From NCBI GenBank assembly GCA_046705285.1, contig JBJKQK010000211.1, forward strand, positions 8,292 to 72,291: a DNA stretch of 64,000 nt. Direction: 5' to 3'. The DNA is from SCRD01 sp046705285. Its GTDB lineage: Bacteria; Acidobacteriota; Terriglobia; UBA7540. The translations under genes were made by a program, and so were the position numbers. The notes beneath the pieces were generated by a model. It worked only from the letters and a program-made list of their open reading frames with translations. It ran no database searches and was not told where the DNA came from. This document shows positions 26,800-36,267 of the stretch, one piece after another; within the stretch, counting starts at the first letter, position 1, and every line of letters begins with the position of its first letter.

Positions 26800-28344
26800 T
26801 TACTCAACCGTCGAACCGGCGAGCGCCGGGGCAGGAGCAATGGCTGGCCCGGCGAGCAGCAACTCCACAACCATTTCAGTGCCGGGAACGCTGTTGTGTC
26901 CAACATAAATGCGGCCCCCGTGATCTTCGATGACCTTCCGGGAGATGGCCAGGCCCAGGCCGAAGCCGGTGGCCTTGGTGGAAAAGTAGGGTGTGAAGAC
27001 CTTCTCCCGATCTTCTCGTGGGATGCCGGGTCCGGTGTCGCGGAATCGGAGCTGCAACCTTGCTCCACGGTTGCTGGCAGGCAGTTGTCTTGCTTCAATG
27101 TGAATCGAGCCGCCGTGCGGCATGGCCTGCACGGAATTGGTCAGGATATTGAGAAAGCACGCTTTGAGTTGTTCCCCATCTGCCTGAATCACGGGCAAAT
27201 CCGGTGGGACGTTGCAGAATATACTCACATCCTGAGCCTTCGCTTGTCTCTCCACCAGGCCGACCGCCTCTTGAACGGTTGCTTTCAGATCGCACGGCGC
27301 GATCTTCGGAGGGGTTTGTCTTCCCACCGCAAGGAAATCGTTGACCAGCCGGTTGAGCCGAGTGATTTCCTCTTTCATTTTGGCAAGGCTGCTGCGCAAC
27401 TCCCGGCCTGGTGTTTCTTCTGCCAGCCAGCGTTTGGCCCGAATCTGATCGATGCTCAGGTTCAAGAAGTTCAGCGAGTTTCGAACCTCATGGGCGACCG
27501 TGGCCGCAAAATGGCCAAGCAGCGACGATTTCTCCACCTCATTCAGCCGCTTCTGGAGTTCGCGTGTGTCGCGAAGACGTTCCGCCATTTGATTGAAGGT
27601 TCGGGCCAGGAGCCCCATTTCGTCCGTGCCGCCATCCGGAAGAGAAACGTAGAGATTTCCCTGCGCCACTTGATTGGCGCCTTCCACAAGCAGATCGATC
27701 GGCTTGGTAAAGCGGAAAGTCAGGTAAACGATGGCGAATATGCCTGCAAGCATCGTGAAAATAATCCAGCCAAGCCAAAGGAAATAGACGTGGTTCAACA
27801 TCGAGCCGACCTCATCCATTTCCCCGCCCACCAGCACGTAGCCGATCACCTTCTCGCCCTGAATGATCGGGAATCTTATGTCGTAGTGCTGCTGTCCGGC
27901 CTGTGCTTCCGTTTCGATTTCGCGCAACTGCGCCGTAATCTGGATCGGGCCTTCCTTCCTGCTGCTGCGCCGCCTTCTCAGCTTGACTTTCCTTCCAATC
28001 TGGTGAGGATTGGTGCTGGCCACGACTTCGCCCGTGGGCGACAGGACGTTGATCGAAGAAAGGCCCGCACCTTTCAGCGCGCTAAGGTACTCGCGCAGCG
28101 CCTGGCGGCGGTCGACTTTGGGAGAGATGCTGGCCTGGGTCAGCTGGATGATTTCCAGAAGGTCGGACGTCTGGCCCGCCACATACGCTTTGATGCGGCG
28201 ACTGTGCTGAATATACGCAAACATAAGAATGGCGCTGGTGCAGGCCGTGATGAGAAACATCACAAGCACCAGACGTGTGCGGAATCGGAGGTTGAGGATA
28301 CCCTTTCTCAAAGCCGCCTCGGAGGTCACACCAGCCGGTCCCAA
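26800..28344 (-). CDS. Membrane sensor histidine kinase with HAMP domain
   Basis: This protein of about 514 residues has two membrane helices (LVLVMFLITACTSAILMFAY near residue 25 and WLGWIIFTMLAGIFAIVYLT near 195) enclosing an extracytoplasmic sensor of about 145 residues. A HAMP linker, the H-box AHEVRNSLNFLNLSID, the N-box NILTNSVQAM, DTGPGIP and GFGLGLAISR follow, so all catalytic motifs are intact. The type matches NtrB/AtoS-like kinases paired with NtrC regulators, and its partner starts 12 bases downstream. The N-terminal start is unsure: TTG 28344 opens the frame, while GTG 28329 or a TTG near 28311 with GAGG before it are alternatives. Confidence 0.94.
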   Translation of the reverse strand: MGPAGVTSEAALRKGILNLRFRTRLVLVMFLITACTSAILMFAYIQHSRRIKAYVAGQTSDLLEIIQLTQASISPKVDRRQALREYLSALKGAGLSSINVLSPTGEVVASTNPHQIGRKVKLRRRRSSRKEGPIQITAQLREIETEAQAGQQHYDIRFPIIQGEKVIGYVLVGGEMDEVGSMLNHVYFLWLGWIIFTMLAGIFAIVYLTFRFTKPIDLLVEGANQVAQGNLYVSLPDGGTDEMGLLARTFNQMAERLRDTRELQKRLNEVEKSSLLGHFAATVAHEVRNSLNFLNLSIDQIRAKRWLAEETPGRELRSSLAKMKEEITRLNRLVNDFLAVGRQTPPKIAPCDLKATVQEAVGLVERQAKAQDVSIFCNVPPDLPVIQADGEQLKACFLNILTNSVQAMPHGGSIHIEARQLPASNRGARLQLRFRDTGPGIPREDREKVFTPYFSTKATGFGLGLAISRKVIEDHGGRIYVGHNSVPGTEMVVELLLAGPAIAPAPALAGSTVE

Positions 28345-28556
28345 TGGTTACGATTCTAGCTGAAGCCGCAGAGGGGGTCAATCAAGGCGGGCAGCAGATG
28401 GCCAGCCGGCCGGCGGGAAGGGCGGTCCTGGAGCAAAGACCAATCCCTGCAAGGCGTGCAAGCGAGGTACCCGCGGGGATTGCCTCACGTCAGATTCGCG
28501 CTACCCGTCAGTTCGGGCGGTGCTTGCCGGCTGGAAGATATCGATGATCAGCAAAG

Positions 28557-29660
28557 TCATTTAGTACGTGAGGCGCTGCGAACCAGAGCCGGATTTGTCG
28601 GTATTGGAAATGCCGCGACCGCACTGGGAAGCGCCATGGGGCGGTAGCCGGTCCGGGTCCGGACGTGGTCTTTTTTCAGGTGCTTCCCAACCAGCTTGAC
28701 CGTGATCTTGCGCCATCCGTGGTTCGGATTGGGGGCCGGGTAGTAGCTGATCGTGTAAAGATGAGCCAAGTCAGCCCGGATCGATGCAAACGCTTTTTCC
28801 TGATCCTGCCAGTGCGCCGCAAAGTAGGCTCTGCCACCTGTACTGGCAGCCATACGCTTAAAGACTGCCGACGACAACGGGTCGAGCTCTGCCTCCCGGG
28901 TGCTGATCATGTAAATCGGGATTCCTTCAGACTGTGCAAGCTCACGAACATCTTCGGGTGACACCATGCTGGCATCATCGGGGCCGTTTGAGAAGACCAC
29001 AATCACTCTCCGTCCAGAATAGTTGGCGGCGTCCTTCAGGGTCCACAGGAGTGCGTCATAAAGAGCCGCGTCATCTCCGGCGACAGTTGCTTGGACGGCT
29101 CGGAGGACCGGCATGTGTCCACCACTCAACGGGCATGCCCGGAAAAAATCACGGCTGTACGAAAAAAAGGCCACCCGGTCCGAGCGGTTCAAAGAACGAA
29201 CAAATTGCGCAATCGAGTCCCGGGCAAGGGCAAAGCCGTGAAACATATAGTTGCTGGTGTCAAACAGGATAAAAACGCTGGCGCCGGGTGTTGAATAAGC
29301 GATCCCTCCGGCCTCTGGCGAAGTCTGAAATGAAAACTTCCCCGCTTTCGCCACTTTTCCGCCCCGTCCTGTATACCTTACACTCCGCGACGTACCATTC
29401 GCTGAGCCGAATGCTGCAATCTTTTCGCGAATTCCATCCTCATAAATCGCAAAATTATTCGGCGCAAGGCCTGTTACATATTTGCCTTTCCGGTTCGTTA
29501 CGGCCACGTCCAATTGCACCATGTTGACGTTGACGTGAACAACCGGCATGTTCGGTTCATTGTTCTGGGCAAAGACTAGAACCGCCCCACCCACAGACAT
29601 GCCGAAGAAAAGCATTACAAGCAGACAGTGCCGTTCCCGCATAAGCCACCTTCCCTGCAT
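28557..29660 (-). CDS. VWFA-related secreted protein of the acidobacterial type
   Basis: This 367-residue protein has a signal peptide (CLLVMLFFGMSVGGAVLVFA). A short N-domain (VHVNVNMVQLDVAVTNRKGK, then NNFAIYEDGI) precedes a von Willebrand A fold with FILFDTSNYM at the MIDAS position, where the usual DxSxS is altered. This arrangement is the one described for VWFA-related acidobacterial domain proteins, which are plentiful in the phylum and have no settled function. I chose the ATG at 29660 (AGAGGA upstream); ATG 29642 is equally possible. It follows the 1039-residue unknown by 62 bases on the same strand and is probably in its operon. Confidence 0.85.
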   Translation of the reverse strand: MQGRWLMRERHCLLVMLFFGMSVGGAVLVFAQNNEPNMPVVHVNVNMVQLDVAVTNRKGKYVTGLAPNNFAIYEDGIREKIAAFGSANGTSRSVRYTGRGGKVAKAGKFSFQTSPEAGGIAYSTPGASVFILFDTSNYMFHGFALARDSIAQFVRSLNRSDRVAFFSYSRDFFRACPLSGGHMPVLRAVQATVAGDDAALYDALLWTLKDAANYSGRRVIVVFSNGPDDASMVSPEDVRELAQSEGIPIYMISTREAELDPLSSAVFKRMAASTGGRAYFAAHWQDQEKAFASIRADLAHLYTISYYPAPNPNHGWRKITVKLVGKHLKKDHVRTRTGYRPMALPSAVAAFPIPTNPALVRSASRTK

Positions 29661-29722
29661 ATCCCATTCCTCTATTAATACCAGCCGACGGCGGCGCCAT
29701 GAGCACCCGCGCACAACAACCG

Positions 29723-32700
29723 TCAGTATCCTGAAGAACTCCCGGGTTTGGGCAGGAGGGAAAACAATTTCCCTTCCTGGAACTCTTTCCCCGTTTTCCG
29801 CAACGAGCGGAGCAAAGCCGGCCAATCATCCAGGTAAGTAGCGGAGATGTTTTCGACCATGGCGTAGGTCAGTTCCGGAACCAGAAGGTTCAACATCACC
29901 GGCGAATAGCCCTTTTCATACGCCAGTTTCGCCCAGTATAGGTTGTTCGATTCCCATGACTCCGCGAGCAGCCGGCTTGAGTAGCCGAGATAAGTAGGGA
30001 ATGGCTTCACGTTCAACAGGACCCTGCGGGCATCCGTCCAATCCAGCGCCGGATGTGGATCGCCAAAATCCTCAGATAATCGCTCCCAACTCACTTCCAT
30101 GGGGTAGCGCTGAGCAAGGTCAGCGATTTCTTTCCCGGCCGCCCCGCCTTTGGGGTCATCTGATGGGAATTCCCGCCGGAACTCTATTGCCAGGCAAAAA
30201 GTGTCTGCCGGCGTCAACTCCGCGAGGGCTTTATTCGAACGCCCTTCGCCCAACTCCTTGCCGACATCCTCGAATCTTCTCGGGAGCAGGCGATCCGAAA
30301 GGATTGTCATGACCCTCTGGCGTAACTGCGGATCCGTTCCGGCAGCCCTTACCAATTCCTCACCATAACGCTGGTAAAGCGCGACGGCCTGCAGCTCAAC
30401 TCGCGTTACGTGCCACCATCTGGGAACCACGGCATCGGCCATGAGCGTCGGCACCAGATCTTCCCAGATCAGCGACTGAACGGTCCTCGGTATGATAAAG
30501 TCCTCCTCCACTTGCGCCAGCATGTAAGGCAGGTTGGCCAGCGAGCCCACCAGGTGGACACCTCCGGCGGCGGGAACACCGCGGCCAAAAAGCTCCGCCG
30601 TTTTCCAGGACCGGTCTTCCTGTGCAGTTCTTTCACCGGAGAAATCCTGGGAGCGCACAAAAAGCGTGTTGTTGTAAATCATCTGCGCTCCCGGCATCTC
30701 GTAGTAGGCGTAGTTGAGCCCTACAAGAGTGTCTCTCAAGAAGGGCACCAGTTCGCCACACGCCTCGTCCAGCTTGCGGGGCGAGGGCGTTGCCGTGATA
30801 ATCCTGGCCAGGTTCGTGTGCAGTTCGGCCTGGATGTGCCGGTTCTGGTACAGACCCATGGACCACTCGGCTCTTTCCCCTCGTGTGAAGAGCGGTTTGG
30901 GCAACTGAAACTCCTCCAGTTGCGCCGCCAAAGGAACCAGCGGCCTGGAGGGAGTTTGCCCGTGAGCCATCTGCTGGAGGCCATCCCCCAGGGCAAAAAT
31001 AGTGTCAAGTGAAACCAGGCGCTGAGCGATCATCATCGAGCGCATCTTGTTAGCAAGATCAGCCCTCACCTGCTCGCCGGCGGGGTTGGCCTGTTCCGGA
31101 CCCGCAAGCAGGTCTATGATCTGGTTTTGCGTCAAAGAGCTCCTGCCGGCAGAAGCCTGCAGCAATTCTGCCAGCGAACTCCGGGCGGCCTGATAAAGCT
31201 GATAGTCGGAACGGATGTTGGCGTAAGGCCTGATGACAGCCTGCCAGGAATGGTTCCAATCCCCTTCGCTAATCTCGTCCTGCCGTGCCAGGATTTGCCA
31301 GAGACCTACGTTCGCCTGGAAGATCCCCACCGTGTCAGAGCGCAGGGTTTGGTCATGAATGCCGTCTATGGCCTCCGCCGTCTCCATAAAACGCGTAATT
31401 GAATCGTTGCTTAAAGGAAATTCCGAGAACGTAAGATATTGGGCGCCATAGTTGGGAAATCTATCGGCCAGCATGCGAACGGTCTGGGCTGATAAGCGAT
31501 GCTCTGGAGAGCGTATGCGGTCGATCGCACTGAGGGACAGGTATGCCTCCAGCGGACTTCTGTCGGAGTTCATGCGGGAAAAAGCAAACATGGATGCCAG
31601 CAGCTGCGACGGTCTTTTCCAGCTCCGGGCCTGCGAGGCCCACCGTCGAAGCAGCCTGGAATGGTCCGTATGACGCCAGTCATTCAGCACTTCCTTCCAG
31701 GTCGCCAGTGTGCCGGGGATCTGCAGCTTGCCCTTCGCGTCAATCTGGATTCCGGAGACTAACAGCACCAGGCCGGGGTCCGGCCTGAACACCGGGCGGG
31801 CTGCTCCGGGAGACGGGTCTTTCCCAAGCAATGCATTGTAAAAGAGCTGCAGGTGTTGAGGTTCCGTCAGGTACGCTTGCTGCGCGGAGTCAGCCCTTAA
31901 CAGGACATCAAAATAGGCGGCCAGCCAGCCTTTGTCTTTCGAACACAGGCGGGTGACGAATTCCGCGGGAAAGTCCGGACTCACCCCCACCAGCTTCTTC
32001 CAGGCAGCATCAGCACCCCTTCCTCCCGGGACCAGCACGTGCCCCGATCGGATCATCATCTGATCACCGTAAAAATCCAGCTCCGGTGAAAGGGGCAACA
32101 GACTCTTGAGCCCGGGCGATTGCACCAGATAGTCGCGGGTGCCCCGGTCCATCCGTGCCATGGACCAGTAAAGCCTGGCCAAACGGGCATCCGAGATCAG
32201 CGCATCAAGGAGATCATCTTTCTTATTCGGGTCAAGCTCCTTCCACACCTTCTGGGTAAAAAGGATCGGAACTTTGAAGCTCCCGAACGCGTATTCGAAC
32301 GGCTTGCCTCCGCGCAAAGTCCGCTCCAGCGCGGTAAGAGGGAACCCGGAATCGTCGGTAAGGAAGGCCCTGTCGCGGTCGCCAGTCTCGAGTGAGGTCT
32401 TGGGCCCGCAGGGCGCCGCCAGATCGTAACCCAGAGTCCTCAGCAGCGGTCCCGCCTGGTCACAACTGCTGATGCGGATAATATGCCGCGACCCGGCAAG
32501 CGCCGCCAGTTCCTTGGCCTGCTTCAGGTATTCTTTCAGCAAAATCAGATATTCCGTGGGCTGCGGCCTTCGTCCTTTGCGGTTATATGTATAGCCTTCG
32601 ACAGCCACATTGTGCGCGAGAAGAGGGACCAGCTCATCTGTAGACGCTTCCTGGCTGATTGCCGCCAGTCGGAGGAAGGAATGCCGCGTCCCCGGAATGG

Positions 32701-32842
32701 TCATCGTGGAAAAGGATTGTACGGAGGAACCTCCGACACTGGAAGAGTGCGTATCCGCGCCCCGAGCGCTGCCAGCCATTCCCCATGCAGGGAAAAGGAA
32801 AACAATGGCAAACACTGCTGAACGGAGGAACAAAGATTTCAT
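29723..32842 (-). CDS. Large secreted protein of unknown function (1039 residues)
   Basis: I do not recognise this protein. The ATG at 32840-32842 is fixed by AGGAGGGG eight bases upstream. A signal peptide (about residues 1-28, ending near GSARG) is followed by a soluble, helix-rich chain with no further membrane segments and no obvious catalytic motif. Trp- and Tyr-rich patches and many short helices suggest a repeated alpha-helical scaffold, such as an alpha-solenoid, but I see no clean repeat unit. It leads an apparent two-gene unit with the VWFA-related protein 62 bases downstream, so the two may work together outside the cytoplasm. This is a context-based guess. Confidence 0.8.
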   Translation of the reverse strand: MKSLFLRSAVFAIVFLFPAWGMAGSARGADTHSSSVGGSSVQSFSTMTIPGTRHSFLRLAAISQEASTDELVPLLAHNVAVEGYTYNRKGRRPQPTEYLILLKEYLKQAKELAALAGSRHIIRISSCDQAGPLLRTLGYDLAAPCGPKTSLETGDRDRAFLTDDSGFPLTALERTLRGGKPFEYAFGSFKVPILFTQKVWKELDPNKKDDLLDALISDARLARLYWSMARMDRGTRDYLVQSPGLKSLLPLSPELDFYGDQMMIRSGHVLVPGGRGADAAWKKLVGVSPDFPAEFVTRLCSKDKGWLAAYFDVLLRADSAQQAYLTEPQHLQLFYNALLGKDPSPGAARPVFRPDPGLVLLVSGIQIDAKGKLQIPGTLATWKEVLNDWRHTDHSRLLRRWASQARSWKRPSQLLASMFAFSRMNSDRSPLEAYLSLSAIDRIRSPEHRLSAQTVRMLADRFPNYGAQYLTFSEFPLSNDSITRFMETAEAIDGIHDQTLRSDTVGIFQANVGLWQILARQDEISEGDWNHSWQAVIRPYANIRSDYQLYQAARSSLAELLQASAGRSSLTQNQIIDLLAGPEQANPAGEQVRADLANKMRSMMIAQRLVSLDTIFALGDGLQQMAHGQTPSRPLVPLAAQLEEFQLPKPLFTRGERAEWSMGLYQNRHIQAELHTNLARIITATPSPRKLDEACGELVPFLRDTLVGLNYAYYEMPGAQMIYNNTLFVRSQDFSGERTAQEDRSWKTAELFGRGVPAAGGVHLVGSLANLPYMLAQVEEDFIIPRTVQSLIWEDLVPTLMADAVVPRWWHVTRVELQAVALYQRYGEELVRAAGTDPQLRQRVMTILSDRLLPRRFEDVGKELGEGRSNKALAELTPADTFCLAIEFRREFPSDDPKGGAAGKEIADLAQRYPMEVSWERLSEDFGDPHPALDWTDARRVLLNVKPFPTYLGYSSRLLAESWESNNLYWAKLAYEKGYSPVMLNLLVPELTYAMVENISATYLDDWPALLRSLRKTGKEFQEGKLFSLLPKPGSSSGY

Positions 32843-33298
32843 GGCAAGCCCCTCCTGCCTTCCAGGACCCTTATGGCCCCGGCTGCTTACTCTACCGGGA
32901 GAAACAAGACTACATTCGCCCCTGGATGCCTGCGAACTGAAGATTGTGATTTCTTTCGGCGGCTCGCACTCATCCACACCTCTCCCGGGTCAGGGGTTAC
33001 GTCCGCAATTAGAATATGAGCTCCCTGGATGGTCCATAGTATATTCCTCCGGTCATGTTGATTCAATCTCAAAGTGCAATTTCCCCTTGCGGTGGTCAAT
33101 CCCACATCCTGGGCCGTGCCGGGGCTGGTAGAGGGTCTACGGCGGCCGAATTACTCCGGCAACCAAGGGAGCCACAATCCGCCTTGCAACCGCCTTTACC
33201 TCGCACCTCTGCTGGAAATCCGCTCCAGCACCGGAACGTTCCCCAGGCTCCCTGTGTATGACGGGGCATGTCACAATTTCAGGAAAGGAAGTGATCTC
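32843..33298. other. Intergenic region
   Basis: This 456-base region sits upstream of the large secreted protein (minus) and upstream of the broken DUF4440-like gene (plus). It should contain the promoter of the former. I see no supported gene and no strong repeat. Confidence 0.4.
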
Positions 33299-33594
33299 GT
33301 GAACAAGCTGCTTACGGTTTCGAAAGACGGTGCTCGTACTCCTGCTCGTGTTGTTTCCCGTCCGCGCAGGCGCGCAAGCCATCCCGGCCCTCCAGGACAT
33401 CAGGTCACAGGCGTAACTCTGAAAGGCTGTGGCAGCGCTCGATGCTACCCTGTTCGATGCTTACAACCGTTGCGGTCTGAAAAAGCTCGCAAGCCTGATC
33501 GATAGCGATATCGAAATTCTTTCACGGCAAGGACGGAGTCACGTTTGGCAAAGCAAACCTGGCGGCTCCGCACCCAAAAGCCTGATCCCTGGCT
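33299..33594 (+). pseudogene. Broken DUF4440 (SnoaL-like) secreted protein gene
   Basis: A GTG at 33299 with AGGAAAGGAA just upstream opens a frame that begins NKLLTVSK and then must shift by one base to read KTVLVLLLVLFPVRAGAQ, a clear signal peptide. The same frame then meets two stops close together (TAA and TGA, near 33415-33425). It resumes as VAALDATLFDAYNRCGLKKL and SLIDSDIEILSRQG, which matches the start of DUF4440/NTF2-like proteins (usual pattern ALDxAxFDAYNxCDLxKxxS). The C-terminal half is missing where the opposing phosphoesterase gene begins at 33595. At least one frameshift, two stops and a truncation mean it is not functional, unless some of these are sequencing errors. Confidence 0.7.
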
Positions 33595-35028
33595 TCATCT
33601 GTTGGGCGGTTTGGCCACCTCCCGATGTTCAGGCGCCGGAGCCGAGGGCGGCGGCGGAAGTTGCCCAGCCGGGGGCGGGTAGCGGCGCAGGAAGGTCCCG
33701 ATATCCGGCACGGATTCCTGGATGTTCACTGCCGGCTGATAGACGCAACCCTGCTCCCAGCCGGCTGGAGTGGGAAGGTTGGCGGGAATAGGAATAACGT
33801 CGGCAGGGTTCGGAGTCTGGTTAAAGTCGAAGCAATCGAACATCGGTTCGGCATAGCCATCCCGCGCGGTCAGGTGTCCGAGCCCGAAACGCTCTTCGAT
33901 AAACTTCAGCATCGAAGTGAAATCGTAAGTCTGGTGCGATATGTGGCCAGGCTTGGCAAAGGGTGAAATCACCAGCGTGGGCACGCGCGGGCCATACCCA
34001 TAAGCGTCCACCAGCGGTGGCGGAACATGATCATAAAAGCCTCCGTAATCGTCCCAGGTCAGAAAGATGACGCAGTTCTTCCAGTAAGGGCTTTGCATCA
34101 GAGCGTTAACCAGTCGGGTCACATACCACATGCCCACCTCTGGCGACGCCGGAGGATGTTCGCTGTCCCGCCCCATGGGCACAATCCAGGAAACTTCCGG
34201 CAACGTCCCCTTCTTGAGGTCCTGGAAATATTCCTTGAGGGCTACCAGGTGCGCCATGTCCGCCGGGTTGTCACGAATGGCCTTGAAACCGGGCAGAGGG
34301 TTCCACAGCGAGTAATGCTTGGGATCGGGGTCTTTCAGGTAATCGCGATTCTTACCGGTCCCGTTCACAGGCTGCGTTTCTTCATAATATTTCCAGGAGA
34401 CATTGGCCTTGGTAAACAGGTTCACCATGGTGGGGAAGTCGTAGCCACCCGGCGTGTCGAGGACCTGTTCGATTTCCTTTATGGAAAAGAGATTGTTAAT
34501 CACGCCGCCCGACTGCGCCGCGACGGTATAAAGGTGGTTCGGCAGGCTCGCGCCCATCAGCGACGAGAAAAAGCGGTCGCAGAGCGTATAGTGCTTCGCG
34601 TAGTTCCAGTAATTGGGAATATCGCGCTGGTCGTAATAGCCCATGGTGTAGGGCGTGCCTTCAGCCCAGACAAACCCGTCCATCGCGCCATGGTCATATG
34701 CAGCGTGTGCAATCACCCAGCGATGCGCCAGGTCGCATGGAGGCATGCTGGCCGCCATATGAAAGGGAGCGATGCAGCGCTTTGACCCCGGCAACACCGG
34801 AGAACAGGTTCCCGGCGGGAAACCATCCGCATTGGGATACGTGCCGAAGTAATTGTCAAAAGAGCGATTTTCCTGAATGATCCAGACGATGTGTTCGACC
34901 TTGTCGAGCCCCGCTGGCCTGTGGATCGTCTGGCCAGGATACTGCAGCGGAGCCGCCGACACCACAACGGCCGCACCCGAAACCGCCAGCGCAAACGCCA
35001 CCACCTGAGTGACGGTGAGTTTCTTCAT
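33595..35028 (-). CDS. Secreted phosphoesterase of the phospholipase C / acid phosphatase (AcpA) family
   Basis: This 477-residue protein has a signal peptide (about residues 1-25). The hallmark EHIVWIIQENRSFDNYFGTY (about 45-64) carries the metal-binding Glu-Asn of this alkaline-phosphatase-superfamily group. Later motifs are SLPNHLYT and VIFLTWDDYGGFYDHVPPP, whose Asp and His residues complete the metal site. The C-terminal 30 residues are Pro-rich. Members hydrolyse phosphatidylcholine, other phosphoesters or phosphomonoesters. It is divergent from the alpha/beta hydrolase gene at 35215 and abuts the broken DUF4440-like gene at its 3' end. Confidence 0.93.
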   Translation of the reverse strand: MKKLTVTQVVAFALAVSGAAVVVSAAPLQYPGQTIHRPAGLDKVEHIVWIIQENRSFDNYFGTYPNADGFPPGTCSPVLPGSKRCIAPFHMAASMPPCDLAHRWVIAHAAYDHGAMDGFVWAEGTPYTMGYYDQRDIPNYWNYAKHYTLCDRFFSSLMGASLPNHLYTVAAQSGGVINNLFSIKEIEQVLDTPGGYDFPTMVNLFTKANVSWKYYEETQPVNGTGKNRDYLKDPDPKHYSLWNPLPGFKAIRDNPADMAHLVALKEYFQDLKKGTLPEVSWIVPMGRDSEHPPASPEVGMWYVTRLVNALMQSPYWKNCVIFLTWDDYGGFYDHVPPPLVDAYGYGPRVPTLVISPFAKPGHISHQTYDFTSMLKFIEERFGLGHLTARDGYAEPMFDCFDFNQTPNPADVIPIPANLPTPAGWEQGCVYQPAVNIQESVPDIGTFLRRYPPPAGQLPPPPSAPAPEHREVAKPPNR

Positions 35029-35214
35029 TCCCCACCCCCATTACGTTTCCTGAAATAATTCCGACCGAAACGCGGAGGCTAGACACTCCCCCTCCGCACC
35101 ACTCTGGCAAGGCTTGTATCACCGGCGCTAAATGCTGTCAAGCATTTTTCCTGACAGCGTCTTCGCTTCTTTTCGGACAACATTTTGTTCCAGCCATCCT
35201 GCTAAACTAACCTC

Positions 35215-35976
35215 ATGTTTCGCACAAGGTTCAAGAAGCAGATCGTGGCGGAGTTCTTGCCGCCGTTACGAACGGGGAAGAAACACAACGTCATAATTCT
35301 TTGTGACGGGATGCCTTCCGTTCCCACCAAGCAGCCGCTGGCGGAGTTCCTGGCCCGCAAGGGCTACTGGGTCTTCTATCCCCGCTGGCGAGGGGCATGG
35401 GAAAGCGACGGGAAATTCCTCGAAAAATCACCGGTTGAAGACATCGCCGACGTGATCACCGAAATCGAGAAAGGCCGCGTCAAAGAAATCGCCTTCGGCA
35501 AGGAATTCCATGTCATCCCCGATTCGCTGTTTGTTATCGGTGGAAGTTTCGGCGGCGCGGCAGCGATCCTCTCCTCTCTGGACCCTCGCGTCAGGAAAGT
35601 GGTCGCCAATTGTCCCGTGGTTGACTGGAGCGCTCTGCAACAGGAACAGGAGAAAGAGACCTCCAACCAGAGCTACCCGGCTTATATCCGCGAAGCATTC
35701 GGAAACGGATACCGCCTTTCCGGCAGGAACTGGAACAAGCTGTTGCGAGGCAATTTCTTTAATCCCGCCCGGCACGTCCGCGAAGTGGCCGGGTCCAAAA
35801 TCATGATGTTCCACGCCAAAGACGATCCCTACATTCCATGGAAGCAGGTGGATGGCTTCGCCAGGCAAGCGGGAATCAAGCTGAACCTTCTGCCACGCGG
35901 CGGCCATCTCAGTACCACCAGAACTGTTCAGAGATACTGGCCCCGCATCAGCCATTTCTTCGATTCCAGGCCATAG
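35215..35976 (+). CDS. Alpha/beta hydrolase, S9-peptidase-like
   Basis: This 253-residue cytoplasmic enzyme has a nucleophile elbow GGSFGG (catalytic Ser), a later Asp in FHAKDDPYIP and a His in GGHLS, the complete triad of the prolyl-oligopeptidase/dienelactone-hydrolase-like hydrolases. It lacks the N-terminal propeller of true S9 peptidases, so an esterase or small-peptide acyl hydrolase is equally possible. Start ATG 35215. A truncated transposase on the other strand meets its 3' end, which suggests an insertion near the stop codon. Confidence 0.85.
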   Translation: MFRTRFKKQIVAEFLPPLRTGKKHNVIILCDGMPSVPTKQPLAEFLARKGYWVFYPRWRGAWESDGKFLEKSPVEDIADVITEIEKGRVKEIAFGKEFHVIPDSLFVIGGSFGGAAAILSSLDPRVRKVVANCPVVDWSALQQEQEKETSNQSYPAYIREAFGNGYRLSGRNWNKLLRGNFFNPARHVREVAGSKIMMFHAKDDPYIPWKQVDGFARQAGIKLNLLPRGGHLSTTRTVQRYWPRISHFFDSRP

Positions 35977-36241
35977 AACACCGCCGCTGCCGTAACGCCG
36001 CCGTCACCCGATCCTGGGCTGCACCTCCGATCCACCGGTTTGATGGTCGCCCCCGCAGCCGGTGCACGATCCCTCCATCGCCCTCCTCCCTCCGCCGCGC
36101 CAGCAGCTTCCTCACCCACCGCGCGCTCAGCCCCAACTGCGCCGCCCCTTCCCGTTGGCTCCATTGCCTTCGCTCGATCCCTTCCAACACAACCAATCGA
36201 TCCCGATCCCGCTGACTCAACTTCAGTTCCTCTTTTCTCAT
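35948..36241 (-). pseudogene. Truncated transposase (N-terminal helix-turn-helix, ISNCY-like)
   Basis: The first 80 or so residues read LSQRDRDRLVVLEGIERRQW, then SQREGAAQLGLSARWVRKLL, then HRLRGRPSNRWI. This is the N-terminal helix-turn-helix and linker of ISNCY/IS481-type transposases. After that the frame runs into the antisense of the alpha/beta hydrolase gene, so the catalytic DDE domain is gone. The last residues of the open frame (35948-35976) are an overlap artefact. I infer an old insertion whose distal part was deleted. The direct repeats at 36268-36308 are probably part of its left end. Confidence 0.8.
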
Positions 36242-36267
36242 CTCCCAAAGCTTCTAACTTCTGCACC

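Noticed and set aside
26254..28359. A long plus-strand open frame of about 700 codons opposite the HAMP kinase and NtrC genes
   Set aside because: It is the antisense of two clear signalling genes; its translation is rich in His, Arg and Gln and lacks any motif. High GC makes long antisense frames common.
29491..29510. GGTTCGTT inside the VWFA gene as a third array copy
   Set aside because: It is a single heptamer within coding sequence with no GTTGAAAAC block.
25435..29660. Sigma-54 promoters near the NtrC-type regulator
   Set aside because: I looked for TGGCAC-N5-TTGC type sites in the gaps around the cluster and found none I trust.
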